This document shows, in pieces, positions 37,072-45,768 of a stretch of DNA of 64,000 nucleotides. The first letter of the stretch is position 1, and every line of letters begins with the position of its first letter. Made by a program: the position numbers and the translations under genes. The stretch lies in contig JAJEKV010000041.1 of NCBI GenBank assembly GCA_021234155.1, positions 4,082,829 to 4,146,828 on the forward strand. Direction: 5' to 3'. Below the pieces are notes generated by a model that did no database searches, was not told the DNA's origin, and saw nothing but the letters and a program-made list of their open reading frames with translations. This stretch comes from Isoetes taiwanensis (lineage: Eukaryota > Streptophyta > Lycopodiopsida > Isoetales > Isoetaceae).

Positions 37072-38427
37072 ACCTGCAAACTATCTGCGAACACCAAAGT
37101 AATCAGGTGAATAATACTCTTATCAATATGGTTTCCCCTATGTCCTTTAGGATGTAGTATTCAAGAATCTATGGAGCATATCTTTTTATGTCCTAAATTA
37201 AACAGCTTCTGGTTATGGTTTGAAATGAAGTTTAATATTCAAAGGCCTGTTAGAATTATTGATTTCATGATGAATAATAATACTCTTCTCAACACTATAT
37301 GCTTCATTGCTCTTTGGAACATTTGGAAACACAGGAATAGATGCTTACATGGTGGTCACAACATGACTATTCTTTTGGATAAAATTGCAGGTTATCTTTG
37401 ATATAGAGCTTACAGCCACTGTTCAAAGAAATAAATATGATGATACAAATTTTGATCAGCATTGGAATTTGCTTGGACAATTTTCTGGCTTCTTTTAATT
37501 AATTAGGCTACATTGTCATGAAGAAATTACTAACACAAATTCTGATGTGGCTAGATTATCTCTGGAATTGCAAATTCAAACTCGAGCTTCAATTTGATGA
37601 TGTAGAAGCATCCAAATACATTGGCCAGCCATTATCAGAACAACAATCCGTTACAGAATCAGGTGCAGACTGCGGTGGACTACAGCTTTTGGACAAGTCA
37701 GGTTAAAGAAAAACTTTTTTAGAATATGAATGAGATCCCAAAACGGGAGGTGGAGTGGGCAAAAGAGTTCTGCAGGGAAACTCAGCTGATGTATGTACTA
37801 TGGTGGTTCATGAATACCAATAGCAGTGATATGACAGATAGGCAGTTTGAATTCTACAGGGAGTGTTATTACTATCACAGAGGTAGAGCTGACTGCTATG
37901 GCACTCTGATTCATTTATATTCCACATGCAACTCAAACAGGCTTCTTGAAATAGTAGACTGGGGAAAGCATTTCACTCCAATTCTGTTTCCACAGTTATG
38001 AGATCATTTCCACTTCATTGACACCTACAACTTCTGATCCCCTTCTTTATTTTATGATTAACTCTTTTTGCATATTACTGGCTCAATGCATCTACATAAA
38101 AAGTTTTGGCTTCATCAGAAAGAATGATTCGAGCTTATGCTTTCTCAAAAGATGTTGCTATTCTGGATAGCTGTATCATTCAATGCTACTTAAAGGATTT
38201 TATGTTCTTAAAAAGCACTTCAGGTTATTAGACAATGTGGATCTTATCCATAAACATTGATATTACTAGACATACTCTCACATTTCATATGGGCTTAACC
38301 TTAAGTTCAACTGTTTCTAGAAAATGCTGCTAACATCCTTTGTCATGCACACTCTTTATTTTGTACTTATTTTCCATAATTAATGATTAAAAAGCTTCAT
38401 AATTAATGATGAAAAAAAAAAAAAGGA
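37072..38427 (+). mobile_element. 5'-truncated L1-type LINE inserted in the copia LTR
   Basis: Plus-strand frames give CPLCPLGCSIQESMEHIFLC and FIALWNIWKHRNRCLHGG, the C-terminal zinc-binding and LW.IWK.RN blocks of plant L1 ORF2. A further coding stretch and 3' UTR follow, then a poly-A of 13 (38412-38424). The 12-bp duplication AATATCAAATGA lies at 37060-37071 and 38428-38439. Only the last 1.35 kb of the element is present. Confidence 0.9.
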
Positions 38428-38817
38428 AATATCAAATGACGACTCAATCCTAATCGGTGAATTAGGCAGGATGATTTCGATCAGCTCTGTCTGACTACTC
38501 ATCTTGTTCTTTGTTCTTATTATCTTATAATTTTCATGCTCGACGGTTAAGCAGGTGGTTCATCAATATAAATCGGTCGACCTCTTAATATGCTTTCCTT
38601 TTTGAATAATTTTCCCACAAGTGCCACTACACCTCATGATGCAACTTTTAGAAATATGACCCTTGAAACTATTTAAGGTGACAATAATATTTTTCATGGT
38701 CTATGTGCTCATAGATGAACCTCTGATAGTGCCTTCTCTCTATCAATAAGTTAAGTCAAGTGTCTGCAATGTTCTCACAGTCTTAAATCATTCATTATGC
38801 AATGACCTTTTCTAACA
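38428..38817 (-). repeat. Copia copy A 5' LTR, distal part
   Basis: It resumes the LTR after the LINE and runs to TGTTAGAAAAGGTCATTGCA at 38817 (minus). Together with 36852-37071 it makes a full LTR of about 600 bp, slightly diverged from 32042-32667. Confidence 0.92.
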
Positions 38818-38886
38818 ACAGCTGGGCCGACCTGTCTGATGTAGAAAGAGACGATCTCTTCGTGATGCTGCGTTCAATTCTCTCTC
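38815..38886. repeat. Right copy of the 72-bp direct repeat flanking the copia block
   Basis: Identical to 31783-31854. Its first three bases (ACA) coincide with the LTR end. Confidence 0.9.
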
Positions 38887-38969
38887 CCGTTCTCCAAATT
38901 TCGTAGATGAAGTTTAAGCCTGTTAATAGCTTGTTAATAAATGGTTAACAAAATAGGGAGATCCCCTCG

Positions 38970-39136
38970 TCTGGGTGTTTGATCTAGTGGTAACACACTA
39001 GTTCTTGCAACAATAGGTCTCGAGTTTGAGACCACCCAGAATCACACTCTGAACTGTTGGGTGTAAACCATAGACGCATGTAAAGTGGTTGGAACGAGCA
39101 TACACGGAGACTCTATGGAGGGCCGTAAAAAAAAGG
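38970..39136 (+). mobile_element. tRNA-derived SINE
   Basis: The head has an A-box-like TGATCTAGTGGTAACACACT (about 38980) and a B-box-like region GGTCTCGAGTTTGAGACC (39016-39033). The body ends GGAGGGCCGTAAAAAAAA. I could not find a clear target-site duplication. The 3' part is duplicated downstream (next entry). Confidence 0.65.
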
Positions 39137-39281
39137 AGTTACATTTGGCCAAGCCTACTCTTGATGCTGTTGGGTGTAAACCATAGACGCATGTAAAGTG
39201 GTTGGAACGAGCATACACGGAGACTCTATGGAGGGCCGTAAAAAAAAGGAGTTACATGTGGTCAAGCCTACTACTCCATCA
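39056..39281. repeat. 113-bp tandem duplication of the SINE 3' part
   Basis: GTTGGGTGTAAACCATAGAC to CGTAAAAAAAAGGAGTTACA occurs at 39056 and 39169 with almost no difference. Confidence 0.92.
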
Positions 39282-39373
39282 AGATGCACAACCTGCCCTA
39301 TAATGAGGGCACCCTCCCCTATAATGACTTATATCTGCAATGCAAGCTTGAATACAAAAACTACAAGGAAAGC

Positions 39374-39503
39374 CTAGCAAATCATGTATAAACTAAGACA
39401 TTGTGTTTCCAAAAGGAAAGAAAATCTTTACAAATCTGCTAGCAAATCATGTATAAACTAAGACATTGTGTTTCCAAAAGGAAAGAAAATCTTTACAAAT
39501 CTG
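39374..39503. repeat. 65-bp perfect tandem duplication
   Basis: CTAGCAAATCATGTATAAAC to CTTTACAAATCTG is present twice head to tail (39374 and 39439). It lies just downstream of the CYSTM-like gene. Confidence 0.93.
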
Positions 39504-39687
39504 CTAAAGGACAGGCACAGGCACAGGCAATGGATGATATTTGGGACAAGTCAGTCATAGAATGGTATGAACTGGGAAACAACAAAGACTAGATAAAGAA
39601 CAAATAATATGTTTAAAGATTTACATGTTTGAAGCCCTTGCAACGTGAAGAATCTTGAGAATACAAAATTTGAAAGAGACATTCTAT

Positions 39688-40926
39688 TCAACGCTTATTG
39701 CGAGGATTGAAGCAAGCACCAATAAGGCATAAGAGAAAACAGATTAAGCATTCAATGGCAGCGCATGCGCATCCCTTGTTCTGTTTGTTTTGCTGTGGAG
39801 ATGGCGGCATTTGGGCATTTTGTTGCGGATATGGTGCCGTCTGGTGTGGATAGACGTTTTGGGGCGGATATGGTGGCATCTGATAAGCATTTTGTTGCGG
39901 ATATGGTAGCATTGGATGGGCATTCTGATGATGGGCATTTTGATTTTGATGATGATGGGCATTTTGATTTCGATGATGGTGGACATTTTGATTTTGATGA
40001 TGATGCGCATTTTGATTTTGATTTTGTTGCCTGTATGGTGGCATTTGATGAGGATTGTATCCCATCTGTGGAATTTGATGAGCAATTTGTTCCAATCCTG
40101 ACAGCAGCTGCATTCCGGCGAATCTAATTTCTCCACCACCAAAACCCCTGTTTTCTTCCCTGATTTCTGTCGGCCTTGAAGGATTCTGAGTTGTAATCCA
40201 TCCTGTTTGCTGAGAATTAATTACTTGCGGAGCTGTTGAGAAATCTTGCTCTGGAGCAATTAAATTGGGGGAGTATTGCCCTGGATCATTTGAATTTGAG
40301 AAATCTTGCCCCTGAAAGTTTGAATTTGAGAAATCCCGCCCCTGACCATTTGAATTTGAGAAATCTTGGCCCGGATCATTTGAATTCGAGAAATATTGGC
40401 CCGGATCATTTGCATTTTCGTAAACTTGCCCGGGATCATTTGAATTTGAGAAATCTTGCGCAGGAACATTAAAATTTGAGAAATCTTGTTGGGAGTCATT
40501 TGAAATTGAGAAAACTTGCCCAGGATTCGAGAAATCTTGCCGCGGAGAGTTGTTTGCGGAGTGGTCAAAATCATTCGGATGTCCAGAAACATTTAGATTC
40601 GAGAAATCTGGCCGCGGAGAATTGTTTGCAGAGTGGCCAGAATCATTTGAATGCCCAGGAACATTCAGGTTCGAGAAATCTCGCCGCGGAGAATTGTTTG
40701 CAGAGTGATCAGAATCATTGGAATGCCCAGGAACATTTAGATTCGGGAGATCTGGCCGCGGAGAATTGTGTGCAGAGTGGTCAGAATCATCCGAATGCGC
40801 AGGAACATTTAGATTGGAGAAATTTTGCAGCGGGGAATTGGATGCAGAGTGCTCAGAATCATCCGAATGTGAGGATCGAGGGCGATTATTCGATGAATCC
40901 GGCCGCCCCATCGCCAAACAACACAC
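39688..40926 (-). CDS. Repeat-rich Asn/Ser/Gln/His protein with XYPPX-like segment and Cys-rich membrane anchor, 412 aa
   Basis: A single uninterrupted frame of 412 codons. Residues about 20-139 hold five 24-residue units of the type HSNDSDHSANNSPRPDFSNL plus NVPG. Residues about 140-240 hold roughly ten decapeptides of the type DPGQDFSNSN. Residues 290-350 are NQNAHHHQ repeats. About 350-380 is Pro/Tyr/Gln-rich (PYPPQNVYPHQ, PYPQQN). The last 30 residues, KGCACAAIECLICFLLCLIG plus ACFNPRNKR, form a short Cys-rich hydrophobic segment. A Pro/Tyr/Gln region followed by a C-terminal Cys-rich anchor is the layout of plant CYSTM proteins, small tail-anchored stress proteins that are usually under about 120 residues, so the repeat extension is unusual. 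Composition is prion-like. There is no signal peptide. ATG at 40926 (MCCLAMGRP) is used; an internal ATG five codons later is equally possible. Opposite-strand frames here are shadows. The upstream DNA is rich in ACGT cores. A lineage-specific gene is likely; expression is untested. Confidence 0.7.
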   Translation of the reverse strand: MCCLAMGRPDSSNNRPRSSHSDDSEHSASNSPLQNFSNLNVPAHSDDSDHSAHNSPRPDLPNLNVPGHSNDSDHSANNSPRRDFSNLNVPGHSNDSGHSANNSPRPDFSNLNVSGHPNDFDHSANNSPRQDFSNPGQVFSISNDSQQDFSNFNVPAQDFSNSNDPGQVYENANDPGQYFSNSNDPGQDFSNSNGQGRDFSNSNFQGQDFSNSNDPGQYSPNLIAPEQDFSTAPQVINSQQTGWITTQNPSRPTEIREENRGFGGGEIRFAGMQLLSGLEQIAHQIPQMGYNPHQMPPYRQQNQNQNAHHHQNQNVHHHRNQNAHHHQNQNAHHQNAHPMLPYPQQNAYQMPPYPPQNVYPHQTAPYPQQNAQMPPSPQQNKQNKGCACAAIECLICFLLCLIGACFNPRNKR

Positions 40927-40943
40927 CAGAAAAAAAACGAACG

Positions 40944-41163
40944 ACGTGCCCCCAATGGCTTGCCTACGTGTCCCTAACTGCCACGTGGCAATCTATGATC
41001 GGTGCTTTTCTCTACTACAATGCGACAAGCATGCCATCACGTGATGGTGGACCGTTCAAATGCACTTAAAATTTGGCAATCGTAACGGTGGACGCTGGTC
41101 CATTATCCTATGTGGCAAGGTTTGAATCCTACGTGGCGTAAAAGGTCCAACATTTTACGTGAT
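40944..41163 (-). promoter_or_regulatory. Cluster of G-box/ABRE-type ACGT elements upstream of the repeat-protein gene
   Basis: Within 240 bp upstream of the start: TGCCACGTGGCA (40979-40990, palindromic G-box), CATCACGTGATG (41035-41046, palindromic, CACGTG core), ACGTGTC (40966-40972, classic ABRE), ACGTGGC (41131-41137), ACGTGAT (41157-41163) and an ACGT at 40944. In plants these bind bZIP (ABF/AREB, GBF) and bHLH (PIF, MYC) factors and mediate ABA, drought or light responses. Function here is inferred. Confidence 0.6.
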
Positions 41164-41321
41164 GGTATCACGGCCTTCACAACCGGCCATGTCCGAATGT
41201 GACCTGTAATTGCAGATGTGACCGTGATCCGGTGGAGTGTGGAGTGCGGAGTGTGGATTGCCTTCGATGTGCATTGCTCCAATGTCTGGAGCAATTTCTG
41301 ATGAATCCAGGTATACTCCAT

Positions 41322-41428
41322 CTCAACGACTTCATCTACTGATTCTTTTTTATCTGATACTTTTTCATCTACTGATTCTTTTTCAACGACTTCATCTACT
41401 GATTTTTTTTCATCTACTGATTCTGACT
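41322..41428. repeat. Short imperfect tandem repeats (TTCATCTACTGATT)
   Basis: TTCATCTACTGATTCTTTTT and variants, some preceded by CAACGAC, repeat about four to five times between the promoter region and the PPR-derived array. Confidence 0.75.
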
Positions 41429-41488
41429 ACACCAATTTTCTTGTGCTGAAGAGGTCAGCATTTACATATATTATACACCTATCTATAA

Positions 41489-42163
41489 GTGTAATATCTG
41501 TAAGTATGCTCAGAGAGGTCAGCATTCGCATATATCTTACACCCATTTGAAAAAGAATAGGTTGTGGATGATTTAATTAGTATGTATGGCAAATGTGGCT
41601 TAGTAGTAGAGGCTAAATAGGTCTTTAGTGCTCTGCAAGTTCATGATATTAATGCTCTACAAGTTCTGATATTTATGGTTTGCAAATATTAATCCTCTGA
41701 TATTAATTCTCAAGTGTAATATCTGTAAGTATGCTCAGAAAGGTCAGCATTCGCATATATCTTACACCCATTTGAAAAAGAACAGGTTGTGGATGATTTA
41801 ATTAGTATGTATAGCAAATGTGGCTCAGTACTAGAGGCTAAATAGGTCTTTAGTGCTCTGCAAGTTCAGGATATTAATGCTCTACAAGTTCTGATATTTA
41901 TGGTTTGCAAATATTAATCCTCTGATATTAATTCTCAAGTGTAATATCTGTAAGTATGCGTCATCATTCGCATATATCTTACACCCATTTGAAAAAGAAC
42001 AGGTTGTGGATGATTTAATTAGTATGTATGGCAAATGTGGCTCAGTACTAGAGGCTAAATAGGTCTTTAGTGCTCTGCAAGTTCAGGATATTAATGCTCT
42101 ACAAGTTCTGATATTTATGGTTTGCAAATATTAATCCTCTGATATTAATTCTCTACAAGTTTA
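41489..42163 (+). repeat. Three-unit 225-bp tandem array derived from a PPR gene
   Basis: Units start GTGTAATATCTGTAAGTATG at 41489, 41714 and 41939 and differ at only a few positions. Each unit encodes HPFEKEQVVDDLISMYGKCG, then VLEAK, a stop (TAG) and VFSALQV. This is the middle of a plant PPR protein (pattern V...LI.MY.KCG....A..VF). The stop within EAK*VF is present in every unit, so the damage preceded amplification. A partial fourth unit is visible just upstream (about 41452-41488). Confidence 0.88.
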
Positions 42164-42326
42164 ATGTTCTCTGCAAGTTCTGATATTAATGGTTCTCTAC
42201 TATACTATATAAAAATGACATAATCTGTATAATTTGGTTTTGTATAGGTTGTCACCACCAACTGCCCATCGAACAGCACTAAGGCTGCCTTCTACCTCTG
42301 CAATTCAAGTTGAACAGTGGAGAGAA

Positions 42327-43336
42327 ATGGGCAGCTTGGTTGGGGGTCCAAGCTTTGGGATTTGGACTTTGGATGAACTTCTAATTCTCAGCAATGCTAA
42401 GAAACAAGATTGGATGATTCAGAGGCATGGGACACCCCTCCAAAGAAGCCGCAATAGCAATCAACGATGGGAGGCAGTAGCAGGGTAAAAATTAAAACAT
42501 TAAAAATTGGTTACTCATTTGTTTGTTACTTTTTTTCTTGAATGATTTGTCTTCATTGTTGCATAGGTACTGTCGTCATGAAGGCATTTCCCGCACGTCC
42601 ACCCAATGCAGATCATGCTGGGAAAGATATCATAAAGACTGGAAGAAGATTAATTCCTACGAGAATAACATACCATCAGAGCATTCTTTATATTGGAACA
42701 TGATGAAGCAGAGTGTAGGGAGAAGGACTTGCCAAGAACATTCCATAGACGATTGTTTGATGCAATGCAGAGCTGGCTAGGACGTAGAGAAGCTATATCT
42801 TGACTGAGAATCTGCCAGCGTCTACGCCACTCCAGGCTCACATTGCACTCAATCACGAACTAACCAGCCAGAGAATGAGACTCAAAGCAATCAGCCAGAA
42901 AATGAGACTCAAAATGATCAACCAGAAAATGAGACTCAAAGTAATCAAGGTTAGCATTATATCTTATCTTTTACAATTCATGTTACGTAACCTTTTCTTG
43001 TTTTTCATGTTTTCATCCTTTACATGTTTTACGTTTCATTTTCAACCAGTTAGTAAGGAGGATACTCAAGATAGACAATCTAGTGGAAGGAGACGAAAGA
43101 GGAGAAGAGTAGATGCTTTAGATGACGTGTGTGCAGTAGTGAGCTCGTCATCCCAGAGTGTGGCTACAACCATTTCGGAATCTTCAAAATTTATCTCGGT
43201 ATCTCAAGTTGAAGCACTGAAACAAATTTCAAAAAGCGAGATGGAAGCAATGAAAAAAATGCACGACGCTAGTCTCCAAGTAGAGATCCAAGTTGCAAAT
43301 ATACTCGCTGAAGCCATCAAGTCGTTGCGGAAGTGA
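42327..43336 (+). pseudogene. Trihelix/Myb-SANT-like transcription factor gene with two frame breaks
   Basis: Exon 1 runs 42327-42484 from ATG (MGSLVGGPSFGIWTLDELLI) to GG|GTAAAA. Exon 2 starts at 42567 after TTGCATAG and continues the domain (YCRHEGISRTSTQCRSCWER, YHKDWKKIN, PSEHSLYWNMM). Near 42710 the expected continuation ECREKDLPRTFHRRLFDAMQ lies one frame over. The original frame resumes before 42860 as three 9-residue repeats (QPENETQSN), ending at CAAG|GTTAGC (42949). Exon 3 (43050-43336) has a basic nuclear-localisation-like GRRRKRRRVDALDD and a helical, probably coiled-coil, C-terminus (VEALKQISKSEMEAMKKM). Splice phases agree across both introns, so the gene was real. The two shifts look like single-base indels in this copy or assembly errors. 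A TATATAAA (42206-42213) lies 120 bp upstream of the ATG. By family it is a sequence-specific DNA-binding nuclear protein. Confidence 0.72.
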
Positions 43337-43465
43337 CATGTGTATTCACTTCATTATCTGAATTTATTCAGATCAACACAGACTAGGCAACATAAACAGG
43401 CATTTTGGTTGTATGAATTACTTGATTTTGAAACTATGTTGAATCAATACTTGATTCTAAAACTA

Positions 43466-43500
43466 TACTAGTTATGGTGCCCGGCGTTGCCGGGCATAAA
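43466..43500 (+). repeat. Perfect GC hairpin, Helitron-like end
   Basis: CTAGTTATGGTGCCCGGCGT continues as TGCCGGGCATAAATAC. GCCCGGC (43479-43485) and GCCGGGC (43489-43495) pair perfectly around GTT. A degenerate, inverted relative lies at 1749-1785. Similar sequences mark one end of dispersed elements, including Helitrons, in plant genomes. The partner end was not identified. Confidence 0.45.
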
Positions 43501-44374
43501 TACAATTTTATTATACAATTATATGAATAAGATGTAGGATTTAGTAACATATATAGGGTTGTCAATCACGCTCTTTCTAAATTATTGTCTAAGTTGGACG
43601 TTCATTACATGATGATAGCTGTTCATTTGTGTATTATTTTTGTATTAGATATGTGGAAATAACCATTTGTTTGTACAGTCTCGTGCGTACATGAGCCTAT
43701 CTGTTCTTCTAGATAATTTCGTGTGCTTTCTAGTTCTTGAAGCATTGCCAAATAGTTAAAGATCCAACATTTTCGTGCATTGTATGAGGGCACATAGTTC
43801 TCTTCATTGTATGTGGCGCATGGATGTGTATACTTTTATCCTATTCTTAGAAATGCCTTGTTACCTTCATAACTTGGTCACATAGCAACATAATAAAAGG
43901 CAATAACTTGGTCATGAGGAATGCCCTTAGTTGTGTTACAATTTTTGTGTTTTGTTTTTGCTTAGGGAAGGGGTACTTTTGCTTCACAATGGGGGTCATT
44001 TTACGTTAGTGTGTTTTGTGCTTAGAAAAGGGTGTCTTATTTTTGCTTAAGGTGAGAGGGTGGCTTTAAATTTATTTGGAATAGGAGGGTGAGAATGTTC
44101 ACTTTTATGTGGAATAGGAGGGAGAGAATGTAAAGTGAACATTTTATGTCCAATAGTAATGTAAAGGAATGCTTTTAAGTGGTGTTGTATAGCATGCAAG
44201 AATAATGCTCAAGAAAACATAATACAACATAGCATGTTGATTGCTAAGAAACAACTATGCAAGAAAATCTTATGCTTTGAAATGTTGTATAGCATGGGAG
44301 AAATAAAGCTCAACAAAAGACAATAGAACATGGCATGTTGTTTAGTACTGATCACATGTAGCATGACTTCTAAA

Positions 44375-44560
44375 CATGGCATGCCAACTTGAATGCCTAT
44401 GCATAGAAAGTCATATGTTGTCCAGCTTTATCATCATCCCTCTATCTTGTAGCAGGACTTCTAATACATGGCATGCCAACCTGAATGCCTATGCATACGA
44501 TGTCATATGTTGTCCAGCTTTGTCATCATCCGTCTATTACATGGTATCAATAAATTCTTA
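44375..44560. repeat. 92-bp tandem duplication
   Basis: CATGGCATGCCAACTTGAAT at 44375 and CATGGCATGCCAACCTGAAT at 44467 start two units that also share GTCATATGTTGTCCAGCTTT. Confidence 0.85.
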
Positions 44561-45589
44561 TGTTGAGAAGCACGTTCATTCTTCTATACAACATAATAGA
44601 ATAGAAAGCAAATCACCTGCTCATTGAGCTTCTGAGGCCAAGATCCTTGTCCAATAAGTATCTATATGGAATGGCACTTGTGCAGGAAAAATCAGAAAAA
44701 ACAACAATGAAAAGCTTTTTCAAGCGAGAACACTGTAGCAAAGCAAAGGATTAAGCTGCATATGATCGAAAAAATTAAAGTGGGCAGACTCAGAGAAAGC
44801 AACACACCTGTTCATATGGAGTTGGATGCCGAGATCATTGTCCAATGAAATATTCCTACATAGCACACATTCAGAGCAGGGTATTTTTTAACCTCCCTAC
44901 ATATTTGACAGGGCATAAAATATTGGCCACTATTTCCCTTGGATAATTTGCTAAGCGTAGTTTAGCCTGGCCCTTTTTTGAATCGTCACGCCAAGAGGTT
45001 GTAACTTAAATGGCAAAATCATGGAACTATTTTTTTTTTCCAAAAATTTGAATTGGCCACATCCATACATCTAACATGTAAAGATGATAGCCACGTTAAT
45101 AAAACGATATCTAGTTTCTATGATGCTCTATGCAGTTGTTATAAACAAAAACAAATACATGCTACGCTTTTCTAACTAAGATTAGTATAAGGTCATTTGA
45201 ATGTTTTAAACATGCTGAATGTAGGTACATCAGATTTTATAGGATAGATCTCACCGATAGCCATATTGCAAGTAATTGGTAAATGGAATCTAACCTTGAC
45301 TTGAATTGCGACGATGAAGAGCATACTCAGTCTACATGATGAAGAATAATTTTGGGATGCAAATTGCAAATTGAATCAAAATAAATTTGAACCGAAGAAA
45401 AAAACACTAGCTTATTAAAAATGCCTTTAGAATTTTAGGGCTAAACTCAAAAAGGTCATAGCCCCCCACACTTGGCCAATATAGAGCATGGACATAGCCC
45501 TATAAATATAACACTATTCCATGGTTTAAATGGCCACCACAACTAGTTGCTAATGCACATAATATATTAGAATGGCCATGCCTTAGGGG

Positions 45590-45768
45590 TTTGAAGATTT
45601 GACAAATATGTAATTGGCCACTTATGAAGTGAATCTAATGAAATGGTGTTTTGAACTGGCCACCATCCTTTGGTCATAGTGAGAATGCATCCTACTCCGG
45701 TGTGGCCGATTAGTTTACGAAATGTGTGAATGTGTGGCCATCTGGCCCGCCGGGGCCACTAAAAAACA
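45590..45768. repeat. End of a dispersed repeat with a GC-rich GGCCCGCCGGGGCC terminus
   Basis: TTTTGAACTGGCCAC, ATCCTACTC.GGTGT and AATGTGTGGCCATCTGGCCC followed by GCCGGGGCCACTAAAAAACA match 63810-63984. At this copy the repeat ends at ACCTT(GA) and is joined directly to truncated copia reverse transcriptase. Class unknown. Confidence 0.7.

Larger units (their letters stand above)
43337..45589. other. Intergenic DNA
   Basis: No gene recognised. It includes the GC hairpin at 43466-43496 and a 92-bp tandem duplication (44375-44560). Short repeats of GGAATAGGAGGG occur around 44080-44125. The frames at 44376-44627 are products of the duplication. Confidence 0.5.

Noticed and set aside
39765-41069. 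Plus-strand frames rich in DGHFDFDD and RNLAPDHLNL repeats
   Set aside because: They are antisense shadows of the repeat-protein gene, and their repetitiveness comes from its repeats.
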